Source: Prostheceraeus crozeri (lineage: Eukaryota; Platyhelminthes; Polycladida; Euryleptidae). Taken from it: DNA of 64,000 nt. The notes under the pieces are model-generated. The model was not told the DNA's origin. It worked only from the letters and a program-made list of their open reading frames with translations, and ran no database searches. The stretch covers positions 239,378 to 303,377 of the forward strand of contig CAJQUW010007256.1 of NCBI GenBank assembly GCA_907163375.1, read 5' to 3'. Of the stretch, positions 1 to 11,794 are shown in pieces; position 1 is the stretch's first letter, and each line of letters opens with the position of its first letter. The position numbers were made by a program, and so were the translations under genes.

Positions 1-129
1 ATGTTTTGCTGTGACATGTAATGAATGCACCACTAAACACATTAACTGTGTGTTCTCTTTCAGAAATTTCCGAGAACCAGAAGATTTTTTACAGTTAACT
101 TTTTACAATCGGACTCCGAAAAAGATCAC

Positions 130-900
130 AAAAATCAGATCCTTTGATTTCAACGTGGGTTCATCTTCTGGACTCCATCCTCATTTATTATCACGGATAC
201 ATAGTATTCTATGATTGACTGGCATTTGCAGTCAAATGCATACCAAGTGAGTTACGAGCGGTTTTTCCAGTAATTTCGAGGAGGCCTACATTTTGCGTAC
301 TATTTTCTCTCTTGCCATTTCCATTGCTCTAGGGAATCATACGCTATTTATACAGATAATTTTTATTAACATGACGTGTAATCCGCAACTTACAGCAATT
401 TTATAACGCAAGGTAGAAATGTAGTATCACACTGTATAACAGCCCAACTGCAACTGTACACACACTCACTTAAGCTTCTGAAAAATCGGAATGCAATGTC
501 ATACAGGCATCAGTTGAAAAGATCATCAGTTCTATACAACCAGGGAGCATAACAAGTAAATCTGTTGCCAAACCAGCAATTTTGGTAGGTCTATCTTATC
601 CCCTTCGAAATATTTGATAAGTGGGTAATTTTGTTTATTATCTAGTAATGCATCAAATGTTAAAATCTACATTCTTGAGAACTTAACCATATCTACAACC
701 GAGATGGTGTCTAAAAATCAAATTAAGTGAATTTCGGACTGATTTTCTTTCGGCAAACGTAATTATTTTCGAGAACTCGTCACTAAAGGAAAATCACGTC
801 AAGTCAAATTTTTCAGGAGTCATACTAGATATCGGCTAAACCACTGTTTGGCATAATTGCCAAATTGGAAATACCATGACAGCAGCTGGGAACTCCCTAT
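130..900. repeat. Segmental duplication, copy 1
   Basis: This stretch has no convincing gene. It aligns by eye with 54460-55290 in the same orientation. Shared landmarks in the same order include GTAGTATCACACTGTAT, a TCTTATCCC block, AAATCAAATTAAGTGAATTT against its near copy, and TAGATATCGGCTAAAC. Divergence is substantial, with small indels, so the duplication is not recent. It could equally be a dispersed repeat family with two copies here, since its edges are ragged. Confidence 0.55.
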
Positions 901-1397
901 ATGTAGCCTATTGTTACTGGCGAAAGCCTACGTGAGATAAAACAAATTAACAACAAGGCTTACTTCTTGCAAAATCAATAATTAAAAAAAAGACCTAGTT
1001 TCAGCGAAAGCCTTGTGTATCTTCATTTTGGTAGAACTGATTAAGCCATGACGGAAGCATGGAAGATAACAACTTTCTTCCACTGAATGATTAGCCTATA
1101 GCGTATTTATTAGAACTACGAGGAACCTCATGAACTTTCAGGAGAATTTGTTGGGTATGTAAGTGCGAAATTCCTTTCTTGATTCAATTTTTTGGCATAT
1201 TACAGCCCCATTGCCTGAAAAGAAGTTTCAGCAGTAGATATGATTGTGGCGGTGCAATATTGATCCACTTATGCTACCACGTCTCATTTTCTCAGCTACA
1301 AAAAAATGCAAATCACTTAATATAACGGTAAATAAATGTCAGTGTCCATTAGCTCGATGTTTTGCTATACTTCGCCATAATTGGTCTTGCTTCGTCT

Positions 1398-2310
1398 CAG
1401 GCGCGTAGTCATGGGCCATCGGAGGCCTGCCCCCCCCCCCAAAGCAGCGTCGCTGGCCCCCCTCAGCAAAGCCAAGGGGCCTTGGATTAAAGGGATTTTT
1501 CAATTCATAAAAGTAGTGTATATTTTGTCATAGCGATGTCTCTTCCAAAACCTACTAAAGCTCACTACGCCGATCCTAATTCTTCCATCTAGGTAATTTT
1601 TGCTGTTGATATTGATGACTTGATGATGTAAGACATCATTGACAGGCAAATGCCGCTGATTTTGTAGATAAATTTTGCATCAACCAACGCCAATGAACAC
1701 CTGTAAATTGCATTGCTACGATGAGAAAGCATTTTACTAAAAGCTCTCGCTTAATTTCATATTCCTTGAAGCACAAGTAAATACCAATTCCTTAGCTGAG
1801 TCGAAACAGTTTACATACTGCGAAGCCCGAAGTCGGATGATTAAGTAATGTTTCTACCATATGCAAAATTCCGAAGGATTGAAATCTGGCATCTGTTAAC
1901 AACTCCCAACTGTTATATTCCATTATTTCTTCACGAATGAAATCAAAACATAACTTAATCACAAAATCATAAACTTGATCAAATCTCGCTGTAGCACATC
2001 TTTAATTTCGGGTTACACCAGTGACCAACTCAGTGCTGACGTTAATTTCCAAACCCTCTCTCGACTATCGGTTTATCAAAATGTAGAAAATATATACTGT
2101 TGGTGCGAGTACAGCAACATGTGAAGCAAGCTTCAGTGTCTTAACACTTTTTTGTCTCCATGCAGAAGATCGATGGCGCATCAAAGGAAATCTAATTTAG
2201 TATTCTTGTATTTGATGACAAAGAGACTTATTTGATAGACAATTTTATTTCGTTTATTCTCTGGTACAGACCGAATGTTGAAGCCTACTGAAAAACTTTA
2301 TGAAATTTAC
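1398..2310 (+). mobile_element. Degenerate hAT transposon relic
   Basis: The left edge reads CAGGCGCGTAGTCATGGG and leads into C- and G-rich runs, a style of end seen in hAT elements. Near 2096-2200 the plus strand reads VGASTATCEASFSVL and then DRWRIKGNL, which resembles the C-terminal dimerisation region of hAT transposases (S-T-A-x-C-E-x-S-F-S). Stops interrupt the rest of the frame, and no matching right-hand terminal repeat was found. It is therefore a decayed copy with an uncertain right edge. Assignment to hAT is from family knowledge; the exact clade is not known. Confidence 0.5.
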
Positions 2311-4493
2311 TTTATCATCTTATGCAAATATTGATCACTTTGGCAAAAGTGGTTTGAATGACAAAATGGTAAGTTGAAATACGTGATAATTATCACTTTT
2401 ACACGTGTTCCAGATTCGAATTTTGCATCATTAGTTGTTGTGAAAAACATAGCTTCTGCTCCATCAACATGACTGGAAATGTGTAAAAATTAGAGTTCTG
2501 AAAATCTCTCATCAAAACCTGGATAGGTATATCATTAAATCAGTGATTGAATTCAAGCATTGTATCTTGAGTCATTGTATCGACACAAGAATACAAAGAG
2601 TCTGTCTACGCGAGGCTGTCGTTTTCATTCCTTACATATAGTGTCACTTCATAAGCGTCAATTTAATCGCTCTATTCCACATACAGACAAGGGCATCAAT
2701 AAGTAAAGTAATTTAAAATGATCACACATTAATATTCTCCTCTCTCTTTAGGCATCTAATGGCTAATTTTTTTAGCCACACCATGCATTTAATGTGTGGC
2801 ATTCACAGGGCATGTACAATATACATGTACAATGTATAGTTACAATATCCTATGAGAAAGTCGGTGAGGTGACACATCGGCAGAATTTCATTTTCCACAC
2901 CCAAATTGTCAATGCGGGTATAAAGAATTTATTCTGCTTTTATTTTCAAGAGATGTAGAATGTCAAACAAATGTCCAAACCGATGCCTGTACATGCGTAG
3001 GTCTATCAATGTAGCACCGTTTCTTAAAGATGCCAATATTCACGCGATGGCTCTTGTATGACGACGGCTACGCGGTTGCCTCTTCTCTTGTTTTTCTGGA
3101 GAATTTAGTAAATTAATCAAGCTCAAACACTTTTAAACAATTTATTAAATTCACTCACACCTACAAGCGAATCCAAAGCACTCATTACAGCAATAACACT
3201 ATTTAGTAATGTAAGCTTCTGTAGGCCCTTAAGAATTATTTATACACGTGCTTCAAGTAATGCCTACTTTCTAGCTTCCATGCAACTGGGATCAACATAG
3301 GAAATTGTCGTTTGGAAACAGAAAATAAATGAAAAATTTTGCCATATTACATTTCTTGGTCTTTCATTGATTTTCCCTGAATTTAGAACAGAGAAACAAC
3401 AAAAGGGGATAACTACATATTGATTACTTTCTCTAATCACATTCAATGATGTTCGAGTAAAAAAACATTAAGACAGTTTATTAAAATATGTATACCGGTG
3501 ATGTTTTGTAATTGGATGAGTACATTGCCTACATGAAATACATGTTAATTCATTTACGTTCACAAACAACTCCTTAAAGCAAGCAAAAAAATTTAGTAAA
3601 ATCATCATTTACACAAGCAGTGATATAGTAGACTTCAAATAAGCCCTGTACTGACGTATTACTACTGTTTCATCGTGAGAAAAACGCAATTTAGAAAAGC
3701 ACATTGATGTATCTTAGACGCTACATTTATGTCATTGGATGACCCAGGTTCCTTTGAGCACTGACGTTGAATATGGTTCTTTCTTCCAAACTGATGGCTG
3801 ACACTTTATATGTTTGGTTATGATAACCAGATGTTGAGCTATGTAATTTCAGTCTATCACAGATAAATTTACCTGCACTAGATTTCACATCATCAGCCAT
3901 GGCTTACAAATAGTTACCATAGCAACATACTTTTGAATATAGCAAAAGTGCTCAGAAGTTTTTAAATTACTACATACAAACAAAAAACATAAAACCGCGG
4001 AAAGCTATTTAATGGCGAAATTAGCTAGTTGTCTGAAAACCAATTACGCTTAATTATGTAACTGGTCCCATTATGGAAAGTAAAGTGATATCACTGAAAT
4101 GGCTGATGCACTAAGAGTCTCACGGAATTTGTTCCACTTACTTACACAGAATGATTTCCGGATAGCAGAAGTGTTTATGTGCCATGAATTGTCGTTTTCA
4201 AGTACTATGAAGTCGTGCTCATACACGGATAATAGATTGCAAATACCTATGAATGTGCCAATTTGGTTAATGCCCCATGCCATTTAGCGAAGCCCCCTCC
4301 CTCCTTTCGACAGTCCTCATCTAACTCCACGGATAGCATACCAGACTTGCCCTTGGAATCATGTTGCCAATTTACTGTCTGTAGGACTTCTCTGTAGAAC
4401 ACATGAGAGGGCATGTCAGGCATGCTCTTCTGCTTTGAACGGTTGTGAAGCGAGAACCCTCGAACAGAGTATTGTCTCCTTCCATATTGCATG
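2311..4493. other. No gene seen
   Basis: AT-rich sequence with stops in all frames. The open frames are short and lack recognisable motifs or paired splice signals. No terminal repeats were found. Confidence 0.5.
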
Positions 4494-4501
4494 GGCATAA
4501 A

Positions 4502-6187
4502 CATAGTGTATATGTTAGGTAGAGTGGTAACTCCGCATTTATTAAATACCCAATGTGTATACCAAAGATATTTACTGTATACACTTTCGATTTAATTAAA
4601 TGAACTCAAGGGAGACACAGTCGGAATTGTTTCCAAATGCGAGATATGCACATTTATGCAGTTTTGAAGAAATTACAACGGAATTGACTGATCATGATAG
4701 CATAAAGCAGAAGGAAATGATATTATTTTACAGATCCTCAGTGTCATGACAGCCTTGTAGAGGGAATATTTGTTAAATTGGCAACTCGATGACCTGCTAT
4801 TACTTCCATGAATTAGAAATCTGAAATTTCAGCCAAGAAAGCACAATATAAGATGTCGACTTTTTCATAAACACTTCCATTACAATGCGGATCATGAAAT
4901 TCCTTTGATAATCAGCCTAATTTCCGCTTCGTATAGGGTGCTTATTAGCAAATATTCATTCCTTTTGATATCCTACTTAATTGTTGCATACAACTTACAG
5001 GAGTCATCTCGGTAGTAGTGATGAAAATTTTCCGGAAAATTTTGAAAGTTTTGATTTTTTTTGAAAGGCCCCATAATTTCAATAATTTGAGCGCTTCCAC
5101 TGCCGAGGCTGCTACGTACCAATAAAATCGGTCTGAAACTCTTGATTTCATCATTATTTCAATTGAAGCGATCGTAGCAATATACGAGTCGATCCGTCCG
5201 CGGATTTTTTAACATTCCTTTGCCACGCAGTGCATGGCTTGTGCTAATTATTTGTTAGCATTTTTAATTATCACACATAATGGGATAACGTGAATCTTGC
5301 TTTACAATAACTAGGGCATAATTTCATGCAATGTGAAAGATTTGGAGCAGAAATAATGTACTTCATCTTGGAGTTTGCTAATTGTTAGCTTGAAAGTTAA
5401 AAGCTATATTATGCAGCGTTGATCATATAGGTGATACAGATTCTCCATGTCTTGATGAACATGTGAAGCATAAGCACACAGTCCACGCAGCAATCATGAT
5501 CGACCCTAATGGAAGATATGAAGAATGTGAAGCTCTTGAGATATTTGGAAACTAAAGATATCTGTGATGACTAGTGAAAGAATATCTATGATAGCTTTTA
5601 TCTTCTGGCGTAGTGTCCGATAGAGGTTCCTCCATTTCTAGTTCAGATGGTTCAGATAGTTCCTAATCGATTTCAGATCTACCCAAATAAATTTCAGCCA
5701 GATGAATTGGAGATCTCCAGTTGAATTAAAGATCTTTCAAAGTTGTGCTTCTGACAGATATCCAAAATTCAGCTACAGAAATCTGAAATCCATCTAATGT
5801 CTGAAATTCATTTGGAAAGATCTGAAATAGACATGGAAAAGGTGCAGTTGCTAGTTCCAAAAGTTAACATACAGGGATGATAGAGAAGGTTTCGGTCTTT
5901 GAATATTGCATAGTCTTTTCAAACGACTAAGTCTCCAAAACAAAGGAAATACGCCAATCACCGAAAAATATATTTCAAAATTTTCCAATGGAAAATTTTC
6001 CATTTGCATCAGTACTCGATATATATGTAGGTACGTAAATTGGCACATTTTAGACTTTTTTAAAGCTGCTCAAATAATTTTTTGGAGTACGGGAACGTAA
6101 TCTCCGCAAAAAAACATAAAAAAATTTCATATAAAAATGTTAACTGTAGATACTTTTTGAGTCGACAATACCTATCCCTACTCTATG
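4502..6187 (+). mobile_element. hAT-like MITE, family M1, copy A (interrupted)
   Basis: The ends are CATAG...GGTAGAGTGGTAACTCC at the left and CCCTACTCTATG at the right, matching the other four M1 copies in this window. It is flanked by a perfect 8-bp direct repeat GGCATAAA (4494-4501 and 6188-6195), the target-site length of hAT elements. No transposase is encoded, so it is non-autonomous. The copy is twice the length of its relatives because about 1 kb with its own inverted ends is inserted near 5016-6015. Confidence 0.85.
5016..6015. mobile_element. Nested TIR element inside M1 copy A
   Basis: The left end reads GATGAAAATTTTCCGGAAAA and TTTTGAAAG. The right end is its imperfect reverse complement (TTTCAAAATTTTCC, then GGAAAATTTTCC and GCATC). 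The flanking M1 sequence continues on both sides (GGTAGTA ... GTAAATTGGCA), so this is a younger insertion into the MITE. No transposase frame is visible and the exact target duplication is unclear. Confidence 0.5.
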
Positions 6188-6192
6188 GGCAT

Positions 6193-6354
6193 AAAGTCGC
6201 GAGATGAAGATTATTCACAAGCTATTTGTGGAAGGCATCAGGAGCCATGCATGTTATGCGTATGTTGTGCAATAAATAATGTATTATAATATTATTGCAC
6301 AACATGCGCATGGCTCCTGATGCCTTCCACAAATAGCTTACTCGCGCCTTTAGA
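6193..6354. repeat. Foldback (palindromic) repeat
   Basis: The arms are nearly perfect reverse complements. AGCTATTTGTGGAAGGCATC at 6220 pairs with GATGCCTTCCACAAATAGCT ending at 6338, and TTGTGCAATA pairs with TATTGCACAA near the centre. Weaker pairing extends outward (AAAGTCGCGAG / CTCGCGCCTTT). It would form a hairpin of more than 60 bp and lies directly beside the right target site of M1 copy A. Confidence 0.8.
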
Positions 6355-7312
6355 GTGGGGATAAGGTAGTGTCGACATATATGAGATGCATGTAGTAGTA
6401 ACATTTGTGCAACGTGCAAAAAGATGCATTTATGCATCCAGAAATGTTTTCGGCATTCTCACATATATGGGGCCTATTTCTTGGCTTGTAGAGTCATTTC
6501 AGCCGATGTCCATTTAACCCAGTAGAAATCCTTGCATCTATCAAGTTGTCCCATGATTAGTCCAATTCTGGTGAACATTCAAGCGATTCGATTTCCATTC
6601 AAGCACAATTGTCCGCTGATCAATTGAAAACAAAAGGGCCCTATGTCTGATATATCACATAATTCTTTGCCCATATCGATCGCATAGCCAGACATTTTCT
6701 TTTGATTGTGCATCTGAATTGAATCGAATCATATGGCTGGATTTCGAAGCGATCGAATGGCCTTCGATCCGCTTCGCAAGCATATGGGACAAATGGCATC
6801 CATCGCATATCAATTTGTCGCAGAAAATTAGATTTTACACAAAGGAACTAGACTATACTTCCTCTATAGGGACTATGCAATCGGCTTTCATGTGCGTCAT
6901 AGCTGGCCCAATCAGATTCATTTGCAGCTCATGAAAGCGGCATTAATGAAATTTTACAAAGCGGCATCATTCAACTTTTGCATGGAGGATTCTTTGAATT
7001 CACCGAGCAGTCAGCAGCTCAATTGATAGACGCAATTCTGAATTGTTTCTATTTAAAGACAACCTCTCACGGCAAAATATGTCACAAGGTAGAAAAACGA
7101 TGTACTTGCGATGATACACGATTTAATTCTTTCTTTGTGCAGATTGCAATTGTGACATTCGAGGAACACTTCATTTAGATTTGAAAAAGGTTAACTAATC
7201 TTTAATTCATTTTACAACAGCTCAAGTATTACAAAATTGAGCTTTCATAATTTAAGTAGTATATTTACAAAGCGTTGCTTACACAGCAGAAATTGACAAA
7301 TAAACTTTCTTT
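6355..7312. other. No independent gene; downstream flank of ZFA
   Basis: This lies 3' of the ZFA stop codon on the minus strand and may include its 3' UTR. Short open frames on the plus strand lack motifs. No terminal repeats were found. Confidence 0.4.
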
Positions 7313-8556
7313 TCAATTTGTTTTCAAAATCAAAGGAGCTTGTTCATTCATCATTTTCCACTGATCATCTGTGATGTTTGGATTATCGAGAGCTCTCAAC
7401 AAAATAGGCATAGTTTTTTCACGAAAATATATTCTGGCCGACATTTCGGTCTCTGGTTCAAAAGTGTCTGACACATCCAGGGTAGTTTTTGATTGTGTGT
7501 CCACCGGCGGAAATACTTGTTCAGTTGGGTCATCGTGATCGTCGGTGAATGGCATGTTCATGGGGTCATCGTAGTACCCATCATCAGTGTCAGTAACCTC
7601 CACTTTCGATGAACGGATTTCAGGTTCCGCTTTTATAGAAGTCACTTTATGCGCAAGATCATCAAGATCAATCTCACTTTTGTTCCAAGGCTCGTTCACT
7701 TGACGATAACGCAAGCTACCAATTGTGGACATTTTCAAAGCCTTCAATTCACTGAGTTGAAATTGTGACCTTGCATGAGTAAGAATCTCTCTATTTGAGA
7801 ATCCATCATTGATCATTTGAATGATAAAGGAGCGACAAGAGTTGGACATTCGCTTGCTGTTGCTGGCAACTACCGGATGATTATGGATATTATTGTAGGT
7901 TACATGCACTTCATCACCTTTGACATACGAGCGCACAAAGGCTTGACATGCAACTTCTTTTGAATTCTGTTTGCAAGTGAAGTAACGGTACATTGTTTCT
8001 TTTTGAGATCTAACCGTGCGAGCAGTCAACACTGATGGAAAATAGGATTCTTCGAACCAAGCATCGTATGTCTCAATATTAGGAAATCGTCTCTTCCAAC
8101 AAAAGTTATGATACATTACAACGTGTTCGTGAAATTGAGACAACTCCGAGAACTCTCCATTACATTGAGGGCAATAAATGCGATTGTTAATCTCATCCAA
8201 AGGAAATACAAGTCTCTCTTCCACATCATGCTCTGTGACTTCTTTGTACTCCGTAACATTGATTATCTTGCATACATAGCTGTGTTCTCTCATATCGACT
8301 TTGAAGAACTGTTTGAAGCAAACCAAGCACCGGGGAGCTTCTGACAGCGGAGTACCTTCGGGTGCATAAGGAGCTCTAGATGCATTGAATGGACGACAGG
8401 CGTTTCTTTGATGAGCTCTTAGGCTACTGTATAACATCGATTTGTGACACGTATCGCATTCAACCATGTCCTTCCCATCAGAGCTTTCAAGCTTCAACTT
8501 CTTGGACGGATAATCTGCTCCTTGTGGATTATCAAAGTTCCCGGGTATCTTGGGAT
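7313..8556 (-). CDS. ZFA last coding exon: C2H2 zinc-finger / FLYWCH-like protein
   Basis: Terminal exon of a minus-strand gene, about 414 codons ending in TGA. It begins at a splice acceptor (TTTGATTTCAG then ATCCCA); the frame that runs further upstream starts with TTG inside the intron, so it is not the true start. In order it encodes a C2H2-like finger (CDTCHKSM...H...C), a second (CLVCFKQF...H...C), a third (CPQCNGEF...HEHVVMYH), then an aromatic Cys/His module (YRYFTCKQN...CQAF...VTYNNIHNHP) like the FLYWCH/MULE N-terminal fold. An Asp/Glu-rich linker and a C-terminal box (ARIYFREK...PILLRALDNP) follow. It is clearly paralogous to 47563-49007. A nuclear DNA-binding role is inferred from the domains; the target is unknown. 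Confidence 0.8.
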
Positions 8557-9053
8557 CTGAAATCAAAGAAAAATCGATAAGTGATCCCTCATTAATAAGA
8601 CTGATTTATTTGCAGCGAGATATGCCAACATGATGAAAATATTCCAATGTTCAAACCAGAGCAGTCGGAAATTACTATACGTTGGGTACTGAATACGCTA
8701 TTCATCTGCCTTTTTTAAAAAAATATCGCAACATGCATTGTCTGTCCTATGGTAAATATTTCATGAAGCACAGCTGACGTAATCAACACCAAAAGCTGAT
8801 TGACCGGCAATTTTGCATATTTCCATATTTAGCCGACTGGTAGTGAATTAATCCGTCGATGACTTCCCTTCACTCTCACAACCGTGTTTCTACCATGGTT
8901 TCGACTGCCTATCGAAGTCAGCCATTGTTCGACAGCAGTTCATAGCAGAGGTGAGATGTTGCCCTGGCACCATTCAGCAGCCGATCCCTTGTGTTCTCAA
9001 TAGCAAAATTGTTAAAGTGTTTTTTAATGACATATTTTTCAGTAAGTATGTCC

Positions 9054-9877
9054 CATAGAGTAGGTATATTAGGTAGAGTGGTAACTCCGCATCTATTAAA
9101 TCCCCAATGTGTATACACTTTCGATTTTATTAAATGAACTCAAGGGAGATACAGGTGGTATTGTCACCAAATGTGAGATATGCAAATCTTTGCAGTTTTG
9201 CAGAAATTACAACGGAATTGAGTGATCATGATTGTAATGCAGAAGGAATAATGGTATTTCACAGATTCTCATGACAGTCTTGGAGATTTAATGTTTGCTA
9301 AATTAGCAACTCGATGGGTTCCTATTACTTTCTTGCTTAAACTCAAGAGTATTTTCTTAAGCGTGATCATATCACAGGCAACCTGCGACTGGCACAGCAA
9401 AATCACTTATTCAAAATCAATGACTTCATTTAACTTTGAAAGATGTCAATGGTTCCAAATCACTATTCAGATTCTAGAAATGAAGCATTAATTTAGTGAA
9501 TCATAAAATGCCGCGGGAAGTTGAATTAAAGACTTGAAATTTCAGCCAAGAAAGCACGAATCATATCGCGACTTTTTCATTAAGACTTCTATTATAATAA
9601 AATTCATGAAATTCCCTTGACTTCCGCTTTGTTAGGATGCTTATTAACAAATATCCATTCCTTTTGATATCCAACTTGCATTATACTACTTATTCAGGAG
9701 AGTCATCTCGGTAGTATATAAATTGGCAAATTTTGACTTTTTTGAAAGTGCTCAAATAATTTTTTGGACCACGGGATGGTTATCTCCACAAAAAACTGAA
9801 TCTATTCTTATAAAAATTTTCACTGCATACAGATACTTGTTTGAGTCGACACTCTACCTATATATCCCTACTCTATG
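9054..9877 (+). mobile_element. hAT-like MITE, family M1, copy B
   Basis: Terminal inverted repeats CATAGAGTAGGTATATTAGG and CCTATATATCCCTACTCTATG. It is flanked by an 8-bp target duplication with one mismatch (GTATGTCC at 9046, GTATGCCC at 9878). It carries no transposase. It lies in ZFA intron 2 and forms the left arm of a large inverted pair with copy C. Confidence 0.85.
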
Positions 9878-9946
9878 GTATGCCCGTGTCCTTTTTTTGA
9901 TTTGTAGCTTTTGCCTCGACTTGAAGGGTTTCTCCATTATTGCAGC

Positions 9947-10789
9947 CATAGAGTAGGGATATATAGGTAGAGTGTCGACTCAAAAAAGTATCTGTATACA
10001 GTGAAAATTTTTATATCAAAAGATTCAGTTTTTTGCGGAGATTACGTTCCCGTGGTCCAAAAAATTATTTGAGCACTTTTAAAAAATGTCAAAATTTGCC
10101 AATTTAAATACTACCGAGATGACTGTCCTATACAAGTAGTATTAAACAAGTTGGATATCAAAAGGAATGAATATTTGCCAATAATCATCCAAACCAGGCG
10201 GAAATCAGGCTGATTATCAAGGGAATTTAATGAATTGTATTATTATGAAAGTCTTCATGAAAAAGTCGCGATATTATTCGTGCTTTCTTGGCTGGAATTT
10301 CAAGTCTTTAATTCAACTTTCCGCGGCATGATTTTATGATTCGATCACTAAATTCATGCTTCATTTCTGGAATCTGAATAGTGATTTGGAACCATTGACA
10401 TCTTTCAAAGTTAAATGAAGTCATTGACTTTGAATATGTGATTTTGCTGTGCCAGTCGCAGGTTGCCTGTGATATGATCACGCTTAAGAAAATACTCTTG
10501 AGTTTAAGCAAGAAAGTAATAGGAACCCATTGAATTGCTAATTTAGCAAACATTAAATCTCCAAGGCTGTCATGAGAATCTGTGAAATACCATCATTCCT
10601 TCTGCATTGCAATCGTGATCATTCAATTCAGTTGTAATTTCTGCAAAACTGCGAAGATTTGCATATCTCACATTTGGTGACATACCACCTGTATCTCCCT
10701 TGAGTTCATTTAATAAAATCGAAAGTGTATACACATTGGGGATTTGATAAATGCGTAGTTACCACTCTACCTAATATAGCTACTCTATG
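9947..10789 (-). mobile_element. hAT-like MITE, family M1, copy C (inverted)
   Basis: Same family as copy B in reverse orientation, starting CATAGAGTAGGGATATATAG and ending CTCTATG. Internal open frames of B and C translate to almost the same 66 residues, so the two are close in sequence. Unlike A, B, D and E, it has no clear 8-bp flanking duplication (ATTGCAGC against GATTTCCC). That suggests it arose by inverted duplication or rearrangement rather than by a separate insertion. Confidence 0.8.
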
Positions 10790-11794
10790 GATTTCCCACG
10801 TACGTACAGTAGAGGGAACACTACCACAAGGCCACACCACCGGCAACCTTCGTCTCAGACAATGGAACGCTTTACATAACATCAAGCATTTGATCATTCA
10901 CTGCTGGTGCTGTCGATGATTCATCGATTAATCAATTAGTGGACAATCATCGATGTATCATTTTGTTAATCGATTTACCGAAATTTTGAACCGTCATATC
11001 GGCATTAGGAATCGCAATCTCCAGAATTCGCAGGGTAACCCACGGAATCTCGCAATCGAACAAGCATCAATTTAAAAGGAAATCTATTAGTAATTCCGTA
11101 CCATAGTTTCCCATCCTTATTCCCGCCCTTCTTCTCATATTTTCAATTTTACTCAGTAACTAGACTTTTAAATGAAAACCTGAGTAGTTATTTACACTTA
11201 GGTGATCCAAATTGTATCACCAACATCAATTATTTCATCAGAAATGTTGTAAATTGGCTGCTGCCAGAGTCAGTTTTAAATGTACCCCTTTCATTCATCA
11301 CCATTTGACTTAATGATTTTATATAGATCTATTGTCCGTTAATGAGTTTGCAATGGCCTAAATGTTGTTTCGTCAATATCATTACATCGAAAAAGACATG
11401 TACACAAACATGAGAAGTTTCAACTTTACAAATATTGCCATGGATCGGTTATGGAACTTTCTAATCGCAGCCTCAGAGAAGAATGACAGTTTGTAGCAGC
11501 ACAATCGTTTTAAGAAATGTGATTTTTACTTTGTAATACATCTACCAATGTACCGTCAGCGTAATAAGTGATTAGAATAAAATTAAGCACATCCCCACAT
11601 TCGAACAGACGCACTCAAGTTTCATGGACGTTCACAAATCGTCGAATTGAAATGCCCTCAAGTAGTACCCGCACATGAATTTATCACGAGTTTTACTGCC
11701 ACTGTCATTGTACCATCAGTCTAGATATGTCGTTGTTGTTGTATCATCTAACAATGTGTTTTCTACATTGTTGAACAGCTGACCTAACCATGCG
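10790..11794. other. Intronic sequence of ZFA, no gene seen
   Basis: Part of ZFA intron 2. Near 10905-10985 there are repeated ATCGATT/AATCGAT words of no known role. No coding motif or terminal repeat was recognised. Confidence 0.4.

Noticed and set aside
1429..1470. Poly-C/G-rich run considered as a CpG island or regulatory site.
   Set aside because: It fits better as the subterminal sequence of the hAT relic that starts at 1398.
10725..10919. Overlapping open frames at the right end of M1 copy C.
   Set aside because: They arise from MITE end sequence plus flank, with no motif.
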